Assembly: GCA_006503535.1 (NCBI GenBank)
Contig: QYRS01000001.1
Coordinates: forward strand, 806,001-870,000
Length of the DNA stretch: 64,000 nt
Source: Arthrinium phaeospermum
Taxonomy: Eukaryota > Ascomycota > Sordariomycetes > Amphisphaeriales > Apiosporaceae
Direction: 5' to 3'
This document shows positions 31,023-41,099 of this stretch, piece by piece (position 1 is the first letter of the stretch; each line of letters begins with the position of its first letter). The notes under the pieces were generated by a model. It was not told the origin of the DNA and made no database searches. It worked only from the letters and a program-made list of their open reading frames with translations. The translations under genes and the position numbers were made by a program.

Positions 31023-32420
31023 GTTGCTTTTTCAAGGGAGAAAGCTACCGGGGAATCCTTTCAGAAGGGCATACTGTCCTTAAGCTGCCTCGATCATCGA
31101 GGCTCCATCTTTGGAAGATCCTGAAAAGCAAAAATGCAAGCGAAATCGTATAATACCATGCATGTTGTGTATATCACATTCAGAGAGGGAGAAGACGTAG
31201 GTGTGCGATATGTGCGTGTAATCCATTTTAGCGTGCCCGGCCCCTTGGAGACAGTATGGCTGGAATCGTCACTACTTCATCCTGTCAATGTCAACCCTCT
31301 ACAAGTGTCATATTGTTCCGGAGATATGGTGACGTTATATTCGAGTGCTCCAGGTCTCGCTTGCAAAGTTCCAGCACCAGGGAGCATGCCACTGTCCGGA
31401 GCTGAGGCTCCTTCGCGTGCAGTTATGTATGTGCAGTTGATCGTAGGACGACATCCGATCTGTGGGGTATCACACGGGATGATCCTAGCCTTATGCCTGC
31501 CCGCATGCATGTCCGTCATCCAATCATATGAAAGGGACACGAGGAGCTGGGGAAGCTCGCGTGCTCCGGGTTATGCAGCTTGACATCCTGATCAGGCAAT
31601 TTGTATGGTTACATATAAGCTTAAGAGGACAGAAACATTGCTCAACCGTCCGTGAACGTGTGTAATTATTGAACCTGCTGCATAGTAGCTCCCAATTTGA
31701 TGTTGTCGGAAAAGAAATTTGACGAGACGTGTTTCCTCGCTTGTAATGATTCATCAGAGCTGCCCATCCCGCAAGCAAAAGCTTAGCGCTTTGATCAGGG
31801 AGACTCGATCGGATCCCCGCAGACTAAAGTCTGTCTTGGATGCGCCTTTGGGTTTGGGATCGAGGGTATCTGAGCTGGCCAGGACTCCAGGCACCTGCTG
31901 CTCGTCGAAACACAAAAGGGTTGGAAATCCCACTCATGTAATGTCCATTATCATTGATCTATTGCTGTTGAGGTTGACTTGCCAATGGTTCCTGGATCGT
32001 GTTATCTTGTCGAATGACTGGATCAGTTGCGAAACTAACTTTCAAGACACACGCTTCCAAACCTCATGATTTTTCCCAACTTGAACATGCTGAAGAAAAA
32101 GAGAAAAGAATCGAATATTTGTCCAAATATACGAAGGCTCCCGATATTGTAGGTTATGAGCTTGGTGATGAGCATTGTGATGGTTGGGCACCCGATAAGC
32201 CCGTCTGACTCGATTATGGAAAGTCACGGGGCGCAGGTGGTCACAGCTGACACCGACGTCATCTCCTTCCGGTTTTGACCGCGCCTAACTTCTGAATCTC
32301 GCAAACGCACCTAATCTCGCAGCTGCCAAGTCAAGAACCAAGTTCCCGGACCAGATCCCCAAGATCTCCATATTCCAGATTCCAGATCTCATCGTCTAGC
32401 AAGTCAGCCAAAACCGACGT
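31023..32420. other. Intergenic region between GFA protein and carrier
   Basis: Divergent spacing of about 1.4 kb. A 149-codon plus frame (31134-31583) has no recognisable features and no splice context, so I do not call it. Otherwise nothing supportable. Confidence 0.4.
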
Positions 32421-32483
32421 ATGATAAAGAAAAAGGCGCCTCTCAAGATGAGCTGTGGAGACCATGACATCCAGGCGCGGTGA
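32421..32483 (+). promoter_or_regulatory. uORF overlapping the carrier start codon
   Basis: ATGs at 32421 and 32448, in one frame, read through to a TGA at about 32481 (ending MSCGDHDIQAR), out of frame with, and overlapping, the main ATG at 32464. If the mRNA includes them, they should lower initiation at 32464. Confidence 0.4.
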
Positions 32484-33882
32484 TACCATTATCACACTTC
32501 CAAACAATCAACAGTATGCAGTCGGCACAGGACCAGGGGGAGGAGGCCCCGGCCCCGTCATCCCGACGGATGGCATGCTGCCGGAAAAGCAGCCGCGAAA
32601 AAATGCTGCGACTGCCGCCTCGGCCGCTTCGGTGCGGGCGCTGACTTCCCAGGCCATCGCCTTCTACTTCCGCGCCCCCGTCAAGGCCTTCTTCCGGACC
32701 AGGGTCGACTACCTCGCATATGCGCGCTCCGTCCATCACGCCCAGGCCCAGGCCCAGCTGAATGTCCGCCCACTGGGGAGTGATCGTGCGACAGGCAGAT
32801 TGACCGCCGCCCTGCAGCAGACCTGGACCTGGATGCGCGCCACAACTCCGGGTGTACTCACGAGCGCCGTGCGCCACGACGGCTGGGCTGTAATCCCGCA
32901 TCAGGTACTGCCACCGCTGATTGCCAACGTCAGCGTAGGCGCCGTGCTGTATACGAGCTACCTGCAAATCTTGGGGAGACTGCATCCGGAGAGTGCGCGG
33001 GGCAACAAGCGTGCCTATCCTCCGCCGGCACCCTTGGAAACCTTCACGGCTGGATTCCTAGCCGGCAGCATCCAGAGCGTGTTGGCGGCGCCACTAGACG
33101 CAATTCAAGCACGCTACGACCACCGCGACCTGATGCCGGCCAGCGGAAAGGGAAAACCCCGGAGTATGTGGTCCTTCAGCGCCGAGAAGTTGCGGGAGAT
33201 TGGGCTGCGCGGCATTTTTGCGGGTTGGGGCCTGAGTTTCATGAAGGACTCCATGGGAAGCGCCGTCTTCTTCACGACTTTCGAGTATGTCAAAGCGCAA
33301 GGGTACTACAATTTCGTCCGGTGGTACTACGGCGGCCTCAGCCAGGAGATCGTGGATCTTCTGGCCATGAAGCGCCCGACGGACAAAGACATGAAGAAGA
33401 AGAGGAGCGACCAGAGCAGGCACGAAGACAAGCCGACTGTGATCAGGCCGCATTACGCCATCGAGCCCGTCTTCTTGCTGCTCGCGGGCATTGGTGCCTC
33501 ATTCGGACAGCAGATCCTACTGCACCCCCTGAACCATATCCAGACCAAGCACTGGGATCACCTGGAAGAACTGGACGCGAAGGCGACGAGGCTTAGGGAG
33601 ACTCAAGCCGCGAACCCAGAAAAGCCACACCGGAAGTGGAGGATGATGCGCGCATACTATCACGCCTACCAAGAAACGTGGGCGCAGCTGGCTGCTGAGG
33701 CCAAGGGCGACGGGATCAGCCTTACGCGGTGGTTCTATCGCGGATTTTGGTGGAACACGATTCGGCAGGTCCCCAGCACCAGTGCCGGACTGATCATCTT
33801 CGAATTGGTGCGGCGCAAGTACGGCATGAGCAGCGAAGAAATCCGTATCACTAAGAACGGATACGATATCCTTTTGACCTAA
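32464..33882 (+). CDS. Divergent mitochondrial carrier (SLC25-like) protein
   Basis: A single exon of 472 aa; the first in-frame ATG is 32464 (MTSRRGDTIITL). Two carrier signatures are seen: PLDAIQAR after AGFLAGSIQSVLAA, and PLNHIQTK after GIGASFGQQILL. Other carrier-like pieces are GLRGIFAGWGLSFMKDSMGS, AVFFTTFEYVK and WFYRGFWWNTIRQVPSTSAG. The protein is longer than a standard carrier (about 300 aa): it has a 180-residue N-terminal part with only weak carrier resemblance and charged inserts (MKKKRSDQSRHEDK). A transport substrate cannot be read from the sequence. The inner mitochondrial membrane is the likely place; outer-membrane carrier-like proteins are the alternative. Confidence 0.82.
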   Translation: MTSRRGDTIITLPNNQQYAVGTGPGGGGPGPVIPTDGMLPEKQPRKNAATAASAASVRALTSQAIAFYFRAPVKAFFRTRVDYLAYARSVHHAQAQAQLNVRPLGSDRATGRLTAALQQTWTWMRATTPGVLTSAVRHDGWAVIPHQVLPPLIANVSVGAVLYTSYLQILGRLHPESARGNKRAYPPPAPLETFTAGFLAGSIQSVLAAPLDAIQARYDHRDLMPASGKGKPRSMWSFSAEKLREIGLRGIFAGWGLSFMKDSMGSAVFFTTFEYVKAQGYYNFVRWYYGGLSQEIVDLLAMKRPTDKDMKKKRSDQSRHEDKPTVIRPHYAIEPVFLLLAGIGASFGQQILLHPLNHIQTKHWDHLEELDAKATRLRETQAANPEKPHRKWRMMRAYYHAYQETWAQLAAEAKGDGISLTRWFYRGFWWNTIRQVPSTSAGLIIFELVRRKYGMSSEEIRITKNGYDILLT

Positions 33883-34629
33883 GGTAGAGAGAGTGTTGCA
33901 GATAGATCATGGATACGGGCGTTGGTGGCGTTGTTGTTGTTGCTGTTTAGATATCACTCGGCTCACTTTTTCGTTTATTGGAACCACCACTCATGCCATT
34001 GCAATACGTTCGATCGCAGAAGGTTTTGTCAGGTATATAGACTAGAACTCCTCTTCCACACAAGAAGAACCACAAAACCGTGCAATAAGTACCTGGTGAA
34101 CGAGTGTCGCGGAAAACCTACTGCAAGAATTTCTTATATCTGGTTGTTGTAAGATGAAAAATGTGATAGCCAGGTCGGGCTTTGGCTTGAAGCTGTTCGG
34201 TGTTTGCATGCGGATACGGAGTGTAAATGGCATGATGACGAAGCAAAATGGGCCGGTCTCTTGCGCCCGCACACCCCGTTAGCGTCCGTCCACTAATCAT
34301 TCAACACCTCCGAATTCATCAGAGAGCTCTTCGTTCCGTTCCCCATCTCACGTGCTTGCGTTGCATCCCATTGTAACCTACATACTTTACATTTCCCCGA
34401 GACCAATTAGGAAACTCGAGCTTCCTCGAGTCTTGTCCAGCATCGAATTGGCACCCAATTGCCAATTCTGGGCGTAGTTTCTCTCCTCTTTCCATCTTTT
34501 GGAGAAGGCAGGTAGCCCACCTTGGAGAAAAGACCGCGCGCTCCCGTACCTCCCGTTGGGACCGGCAGACAGAAAACCAAGAAGCAAAACAAGGGCACAG
34601 GGTATCTAAGAAAAAAAACGGAAGCCAAG
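33883..34629. other. Intergenic region
   Basis: Between two same-direction genes. Nothing beyond presumed 3' UTR and promoter is seen. Confidence 0.4.
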
Positions 34630-35272
34630 ATGAAGCCCCACGATGCCTTGAATGCCACCGATGTCCACGAGGCCCAATGGGAGGCCACCCGTGGCGCGGT
34701 TATCGGTGCCACCAAATGGGGCGCTGCGTCTGCCATTCTGGGCGCCGCCGCGTACGCCTTCTCACCTATATATCGGGGGCTAACGATTCAGTTCAAGGTG
34801 TAAGTGACCGTTTTCTTGATTCGGGATTTTTCTTCTTCTTCTTTTCCCTCCCCTGTCTGATGATATCATGTCTTCTTTTCTATATGTCCATTGCATCCTC
34901 TGGCGGATAGTGCGTGATACAGCCAGTATATGGGCATGAAGCGAACGAACAGGGCTTCCTTAGTCGGGAGGGATCCTGGTCGTCCAACTTGCTGCTACCT
35001 TACATTTTTTACCTCTCTATACTTCTGGATATTGACCCGCCGCATGCAGATACATCCAAATGTCCGGCATGATCTTGGGCAGCATGATCGAGGCCGACTC
35101 GCACATGCGGCAGTACGAGTACCGGCTCCGCATGCAGCGGCAGATCGCCCGGGACCGGGCCAAGTGGGAGGCCCTCGAGCGGGAGTTCGCCGAGGACGAG
35201 GGCGGCCCGGCGCCGCCGCCGAGGCCCCGGCATCTGCGCGAGGCGGACGAGGAGCTGCAGCGAAGGAAATAG
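34630..35272 (+). CDS. Small membrane protein of unknown function (two hydrophobic helices)
   Basis: Two exons, 34630-34799 and 35050-35272, giving 130 aa. The 250-nt intron has a GTAAGT donor and GCATGCAG acceptor and joins TIQFKV to YIQMSGMILGSM. Residues 22-43 (GAVIGATKWGAASAILGAAA) and about 57-68 (YIQMSGMILGSM) are Gly/Ala-rich hydrophobic segments; the rest is a charged helix (MRQYEYRLRMQRQIARDRAK) and a Pro-rich end. The arrangement resembles small mitochondrial inner-membrane proteins such as HIG1-type assembly factors, but I cannot assign a family. Convergent with rfc4. Confidence 0.72.
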
Positions 35273-35784
35273 GTCGCCGCCGTCAGTGGGCGAGAGAACG
35301 TGAAAGGCAGAAGCAATGTTCTCAACTTTCATAGTTTCGTGTGTACAAATGCAACAACTTGTGTATATATGTTGTGCCATGCCATGAAACTTGGAAAGGG
35401 GACTTGTGCTCATGTTCTTTCGAACAGCACCTGTCTCGGGTGCATGTACCTCCATTCTCAAATACTACTGGATGGATGTGGCCTCAGTGTTGGATCTACA
35501 TGTATTCAATTGGCTCTTCGGGGAAATCAGACACCGCAAAGGATGTGACGACTCTGACTGTGCCAATAAGTCTTTCAGTGTTACGCATGAAAACCACGAA
35601 GATAAATTAGGTAATGCTCTCATAAACACGATTTATCTACTCATCTATCTGAGGAAGAGACATCTCAGAGATCCAAGCCAAGCACATAATCATTAAACTC
35701 GTGAACGCCATGCCATGCAAGTCTTTTACCATTTCCCATCACACACCGCATTTGAACTTCGTCTACTCTGCCCCCGAGTTGAAA

Positions 35785-36940
35785 TTACGCACGCGGCGCC
35801 TCGAACCGCTTGGGATCCATGTTGATCTTGCACAGCCGGGCCACGCAGCCGCTCAGCTGCAGCAGCGTCTGGACGCCCTCGAGGATCTTCATGTGGGTGA
35901 AGCCGATCTCCTTGATGAACTCGAGCTTGCTGTGCTCGCTGAGGGTGGGGATGGTCTTGGTGACCTTGAACATGGTGCTGATGATGTCGTGGCTCGAGTA
36001 GCCCAGGTCCCAGAGCTCGCGCAGCGTGTCGAGGGCGCTGTCAACCTTGCCTTCGTAGCAGGCCTTGAGCATGGCCTGGACCTTGATGGGGTGGGGCGAG
36101 TCGACCACCTTGAAGACGTTGTCGCCGCTCACGAAGTTGAAGCCCGCCCAGGTACTCTGCAGATTGTTGATAGCCTGTCGCATATCACCTTCGGCGCTGA
36201 ACACCAGGGCCGCGAGGCCGTCGTCGCTGTACTCGACCTTCTCGGCCTCGATGATTTGCAGCAGCCGCTTGACGACCTGGCTGTCGGTCAGGCGGGCGTA
36301 GCGCAGGATGGCGCAGCGCGACTGCAGGGGCTCGATGATCTTGTTGCTCTGGTTGCAGGCGAAGGCGAAGCGGGTGGTGTTGGAGTAGATCTCCATGGTG
36401 CGGCGGAGGGCCTGCTGGGCGCCGCTGGTCATGGAGTCGGCCTCGTCCAGGATGACGACCTTGTGGCGGCCCGCGGGCAGCGTGACCTTCTTTTGGGCGA
36501 AGCCCTTGATGCGGTTGCGCACCACGTCGATGCCGCGCTCGTCCGACGCGTTCAGCTCCAGCACCGCCTCCTTGTAGCTGTCGCCCAGCAGCTGCCGCGC
36601 CAGGCACAGCACGCTCGTCGTCTTGCCGATACCCGGCATGCCGCTGATGATGACGTGCGGCATGTTGCCATCCTTGGCGATGATCTTGAGGCGCTCGACG
36701 GTCTCGGTGTTGCCGACGATGTCGTCGAGGAATACGGGTCGGTACTTTTCTACCCTGTAGATTTTTCACAATTCCCTTGGTTAGTTCTCGTCGTCTTTGG
36801 TGCCGATAGAGAAAGCTTCAAGGAGGTATTGCTCACCAGGGAAGCTCGTAGTTGACGGCGCCATTGGTCGCAGCAGTCAAAGCCTTCTTGGCTGCTGATG
36901 TGGACGACTCGCCGACCTCTTCCTTAGCTTTGGGAGGCAT
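35785..36940 (-). CDS. rfc4: Replication factor C subunit 4 (clamp loader AAA+ ATPase; human RFC2 type)
   Basis: Two exons (minus): 36940-36837 and 36754-35785, giving 357 aa. The 82-nt intron (GTGAGC / CTACAG) splits the Trp codon of LPWVEKYRP. Walker A is GMPGIGKT (73-80), Walker [11 protein letters not shown], sensor 1 [13 protein letters not shown] with the SRC arginine-finger motif following, and the C-terminal collar domain ends [14 protein letters not shown]. The RFC pentamer opens PCNA and loads it at primer-template junctions in the nucleus. The short N-terminal extension ([13 protein letters not shown]) is typical of fungal Rfc4. The 384-codon plus-strand frame over this gene is a shadow of strong codon bias. 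Confidence 0.95.
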
Positions 36941-37310
36941 TTTGTCTTGTTATGTGTCGGTTGCTGTGGTACAATACGCCTGGTCGGGAGTTGGCTGGTT
37001 GATGGGTAGAGTCCAGGCCAAAAACACTTAACGCGGTGTCAAGCTGGTAATTTGTCCCGCGACGCGTCTAGCTAGATTGCCCCACCAACTAGGCTGATTG
37101 GCTAATTGCCGGCAACCACCTCCCAGCAGCGCACCTTACAGGGTACGATGTTTACCTATGGATTTGACTGCAGCTAACGACCTGAAAATTGTCCGACAAT
37201 TTTCTCCAAGGCAATATAAGGGTATTGTTACTGTAGCTTTCGGATGCGGGTGACATGTATCAGAACAGTTGCATTATCTATCATCTTTGGTACATGTACA
37301 GATCTCTATT
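36941..37310. promoter_or_regulatory. Short intergenic, rfc4 promoter / argJ 3' end
   Basis: 370 bp between rfc4 start and argJ stop (tandem, both minus). ACGCG appears at about 37030 and 37060 (AACGCGG, CGACGCGTC). In budding yeast the MCB box ACGCGT drives S-phase genes such as replication factors; the core ACGCGT is present once in CGACGCGTCTAG. Suggestive only. Confidence 0.35.
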
Positions 37311-38739
37311 CTATGTCCGGTAGTCGCCGTTGATGGTGATGTATTCATGGGAGTAATCGCAGGTCCAGTATGTGGCCTTCTCCTTGCCTGTTCCGAGGCG
37401 AACCAGGATCTCGAGGTCCTCGTGCTCCAGGATCTGCGCCGCCCTGGTCTCGTCCACCATCTCCGGCTCGCCGTCTACGAGCAGCTTCAGCTCCGGGCTT
37501 CCATCGGAGGGGACGAACGAGACGTTGGTCTTCTCCGGGATGATTTCCGTAATCTCGTTTTCCGTAGAGGCACCGGGCTCCGTGATCAGCGAGTAGCCCG
37601 TGGCGCATAGAATGCGTCCCCAGTTGGCATCCTTGCCGTACAGGGCAGTCTTGACGAGCGGTGACCGGGCAATGGTGCTGGCTATCTTGCGAGCGCCCTG
37701 CTCGGTGGAGGACTCGGTCACATTGATGGTAACAAACTTGGTAGCCCCCTCGCCGTCACGGACAATGAGCTTGGCCAGGTCGGTAGAGAACTCGGAGAGG
37801 ACGGTCTGGAGAGCCCGGTAATCTTCTGAGCTCGAGCTTGTGACTTCCTTACCACCCGCAGCACCATTGGCCAGAAGAGCGACAGTGTCGTTGGTCGAGG
37901 TATCGCCATCAATGGTGATGCTGTTGAAGGACTTATCAACGGCGTGCTTAAGCAGACCTGGCATCACCGACGAAGCAATGGGTGCATCAGTAGCAATCAC
38001 GCCGAGAAGCGTAGCCATGTTGGGGTGGATCATGCCTGCGCCCTTGGTCATACCGGCGATGCGGTATTCTACTGAGGGAGAAGAGGGAAGGCTGAAGCTC
38101 TTGGAGATAAGTTTGGGGAAGGTGTCAGTTGTGCAGATAGCTGTTGCGCAGGTTAACCAGTGATCATGAGATGTGCCCAGTTTTCCATGAGCTACAGAAA
38201 CATTGTCCAAAATCTTCTTGATAGGTAGTCTGATGCGTGTTAGTCGATGAGTCAGTCCTTGGTTAGCTTTTGGGAGGTTGCTGTTACCTCTGCCCGATGA
38301 CGCCGGTACTCATGACGATGGTCGCCTTGTCAGCCCCAAGCGACTTGTCGGCCTCGGTAGCCATGGCCTCGGCGTCCTCCAGACCACCCTTGCCTGTCAC
38401 GGCATTGGCGCATCCCGAATTGATGAGGACGCCCTGGAGCCCCGCATTGTTCTTCTGCTGGAGCAGAGAACGGCTGAACGTCACGGGGGCGGCCTGGAAC
38501 TTGTTCTTGGTGAATACGGCCGCCGCCGCGCAGGGACGATCCGAAGTGATGAAGGCGAGGTCCGGCTTGGTGGTGTTGCTGGGCTTGACTCCGACAACGG
38601 TGCCCGAGACTTGGAACCCTCGCGGGTACGTGCCACTGGTGGGCACGTACTTCTTCTTTGCCGCGGGAACAGTGCCACTGGTGGACGCGGAATACATTCG
38701 CCTGCCCCATTGGGCAGGTAACCGAGTGAGCATCACCAT
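37311..38739 (-). CDS. argJ: Arginine biosynthesis bifunctional protein ArgJ (glutamate N-acetyltransferase), mitochondrial
   Basis: Two exons (minus): 38739-38288 and 38229-37311, giving 456 aa. The intron has a GTAACA donor and GCATCAG acceptor, joining STGVIGQ to RLPIKKIL across a split Arg codon. The enzyme transfers acetyl from N-acetylornithine to glutamate in the cyclic arginine pathway. The N-terminus ([20 protein letters not shown]) is basic and hydroxylated, as a matrix presequence. The precursor cleaves itself before Thr in [12 protein letters not shown], giving alpha and beta chains. [37 protein letters not shown] and [14 protein letters not shown] are the family signatures, and the C-terminus [10 protein letters not shown] is the conserved end. 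No ATG lies upstream in frame. Confidence 0.95.
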
Positions 38740-39226
38740 CTTAATAGCAATTGAGACGTAAACTATGTTCTGCGTTACGAGGAGTACTTGAGTCAACTCT
38801 GTAGATCAGTCAGTAGGAAATATGGCGGTGGAGAGCGGCAGAATGACCCCGGTGCTTGACCGATGGACGGGGAATGGTACAATTCCCCCCAAAACCACTC
38901 TTATCCCCTTACCGCAGAGAGAATATTACAATCGAACAACGCTATTGGAGAGACACTTTCATCACGAGAGGAAAATCCATTCAGAAGAGTTCGTGTGAGC
39001 AGCAGTTTATTGCAGTGTGCAAGTGCAGAAATTGGGACGTCCGTAAGTTGCTTTGCTCCTCCCAAGGAACAACCGAACCCATGGACTGCGGTCTATCTAC
39101 CGTCATTTTCTGCCTGCAACAGCGCAATATGCGATTCCGTTTCCCGCGCGGACCCATGATGCTCCATATCCGAGGCATCGCTGCCGTCATCTTATCGACG
39201 TAGCTCATCGCTTATTCCGGGCTTGC
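38740..39226. other. Intergenic region between argJ start and RBR gene 3' end
   Basis: Should hold the argJ promoter. No gene is seen. Confidence 0.4.
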
Positions 39227-39869
39227 TCACTTGTCACACTCGCAATCCTCGATGACACACTCGCAATCCTCGGTGTCACACTCGCAATCCTCGGTGCCAC
39301 ACTCGCAATCCTCGGTGTCACACTCGCAATCATCGGTGGTTCCGCAGGTGTAGCAGAAATTGCAGCCGCATCGACGACAGCTAAATGACAGTTAGTCTTG
39401 ATTGAGGTTCGGGTGGGAAAATGCCGTATAGGCTAATGACTTACTGCATATTGTAACATCCTTCGGTGAGTTCGACCAGGCTCTTGCAAACGGGACACTT
39501 CTTGGCAAAGAAGTTGGCCAACATCTTGGCCAACATTTTGGCCAACTTCTTTGCCATGGAGACGTACGGGTTCTCGATGATGTCGGCCTCGTGCTCCATG
39601 CGAGCTTGCAGATACCGGCTGGCCACCTCGGGGCCCACCAAGTCCAGTATCTCGGTAGTTGCCTCTATCTCCTCGCCCTTGCAGTCGTCCGTGAAGCATT
39701 TCGGGGGTTGTGAGGCTGTCATGAATGCGTTCTTCAGACAGTTCAGGCACCAATCGTGACCGCAAGGAAGGAGCACAAACTCCGTTGCTCTGCCGTGGTC
39801 TTCTAGTTCTCCACACACCTCGCATTTGGTGAGCGAAAATTGCTCGCTTTCATCTTCCTGTGTCGACAT
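39227..39869 (-). CDS. Compact RBR-like protein: RING1 + RING2 without IBR, CEC-repeat tail
   Basis: Two exons (minus): 39869-39445 and 39380-39227, giving 192 aa from MSTQEDESEQF. Intron 39444-39381 (GTAAGT, CATTTAG). RING1 is a clean C3HC4: Cys16, Cys19, Cys36, His38, Cys41, Cys44, Cys58, Cys63. RING2/Rcat is CPVCKSLVELTEGCYNMHC followed by RRCGCNFCYTC, with Cys138 at the position of the catalytic Cys of RBR E3 ligases. Between them (64-124) there is not one cysteine, so the usual IBR zinc domain is missing; instead there is a helical linker ending in a duplicated AKMLAKMLA. The tail (160-190) has five CEC units in acidic heptads (DCECDTE), coded by five 21-bp repeats. The open frame extends upstream into minisatellite DNA, so the start is inferred. 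E3 activity is inferred. Confidence 0.72.
39234..39338 (-). repeat. Five 21-bp coding repeats of the CEC tail
   Basis: Five head-to-tail copies of TCACACTCGCAATCCTCGGTG (plus-strand orientation, one to three differences between copies). Each codes one DCECDTE-type heptad on the minus strand. Confidence 0.92.
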
Positions 39870-39904
39870 CGTTGGTTGGTAATGGATGGGATGGTTTCCG
39901 ATAG

Positions 39905-40070
39905 GTGTGGATGATCCGGAGGTGAATCCGGAAGTGGAAGTGAGTTCGGAGCTGAGTCCGGAGGTAAGTTCGGAGGTGGACCGGAAGTGAATCCGGAAGG
40001 GGAAGTGAGTTCGGAGCTGAGTCCGGAGGTAAATTCGGAGGTGGACCGGAAGTGAATCCGGAAGTGAAGG
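39905..40070. repeat. Tandem repeat, 65-bp period, upstream of the RBR-like gene
   Basis: Two full units (GTGAGTTCGGAGCTGAGTCC at 39940 and 40005, then GGAGGTAARTTCGGAGGTGG) with shorter CCGGAAGTGAATCCGGA sub-repeats inside. A third partial unit occurs at about 40519-40565, beyond the 28-bp array. Confidence 0.8.
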
Positions 40071-40072
40071 TA

Positions 40073-40860
40073 GGCGGAGGTCGAAAGGGCGCGACAGGAA
40101 GGCACTGCTCGAAAGGGCGCGACAGGAAGGCGGCGGAGGTCGAAAGGGCGCGACAGGAAGGTGCTGCTCGAAAGGGCGCGACAGGAAGGCACTGCCGGAA
40201 AGGGCGCGACAGGAAGGCGCTGCTCGAAAGGGCGCGACAGGAAGGCGGCGGCGGAGGTCGAAAGGGCGCGACAGGAAGGTATTGCCGGAAGGCACCGCCG
40301 GAAAGGGCGCGACAGGAAGGTACTGCCGGAAAGGGCGCGACAGGAAGGCGCTGCTCGAAAGGGCGCGACAGGAAGGCGGCGGCGGAGGTCGAAAGGGCGC
40401 GACAGAAAGGTATTGCCGGAAGGCACCGCCGGAAAGGGCGCGACAGGAAGGTACTGCCGGAAAGGGCGCGACAGGAAGGCGGCGGAGGTCGAAAGGGCGC
40501 GACAGAAAGGTATTGCCGGAAGTGGAAGTGAGTTCGGAGCTAGATCCGGAGGTGAATCCGGAGGTTAAGGCAGACGGAGGTCGAAAGGGCGCGACAGGGG
40601 GGCACCGCCAGAAAGCACCGCCGGAAAGGGCGTGACACTAAAGCACCGCCGGAAAGGGCGTGACACTAAAGCACCGCCGGAAAGGGCGTGACACTAAAGC
40701 ACCGCCGGAAAGGGCGCGACACTAAAGCACCGCCGAAAAGGGCGCGACACTGAAGCACCGCCGAAAAGGGCGCGACACTGAAGCACCGCCGAAAAGGGCG
40801 CGACACTGAAGCACCGCCGAAAAGGGCGCGACACTGAAGCACCGCCGAAAAGGGTGCGAC
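40073..40860. repeat. GC-rich minisatellite, 28-31-bp units
   Basis: More than 20 units. The first block (to about 40520) has units GAAAGGGCGCGACAGGAAGG followed by a variable 8-11 bp spacer (CACTGCTC, CGGCGGAGGTC, TATTGCCG). The second block (about 40637-40860) is a regular 28-bp array, AAAGCACCGCCGRAAAGGGC then GYGACACT. The array is stop-free over long stretches in several frames, giving artificial Arg/Gly-rich (plus) and SRPF-rich (minus) frames; these are not genes. Confidence 0.9.
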
Positions 40861-41060
40861 GAAGGTGAAGACGGGGTTAGATACGGTGGTGAAGACGGTG
40901 GTCAAGACGGTAGTAGATACGGTGGTGAAGACAGGTTTAAATACCTTGGTGAAGAAGGACCTGGATATGGAATTGAATACGATATTGAATGCCGGGTTGA
41001 ATACAGATTTGAATACGAAAGTGAATACAGAGGTAAAAGCGGTGGTAAAAAAAGGCGCGG
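40861..41060. repeat. Short-period repeat, GGTGGTGAAGAC type
   Basis: Continuation of the minisatellite with 12-30-bp units (GATACGGTGGTGAAGAC and ATACNNNNTTGAATAC variants), decaying towards 41060. Followed by one more GGCGCGGCAGGAAGGCACCG unit. Confidence 0.75.
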
Positions 41061-41099
41061 CAGGAAGGCACCGCCAAAAAGGGCGCGACAGGCAGCCCC

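Noticed and set aside
31134..31583. 149-codon plus frame between the GFA and carrier genes
   Set aside because: No recognisable domain, no splice context, unremarkable composition; consistent with chance.
35701..36855. 384-codon plus frame over RFC4
   Set aside because: Val/Leu/Gly-rich antisense artefact of the conserved clamp-loader gene; the sense gene has Walker A/B and correct splice sites.
40073..40860. CRISPR-like regular array
   Set aside because: No unique spacers between repeats, the organism is a eukaryote, and unit length is that of a minisatellite.
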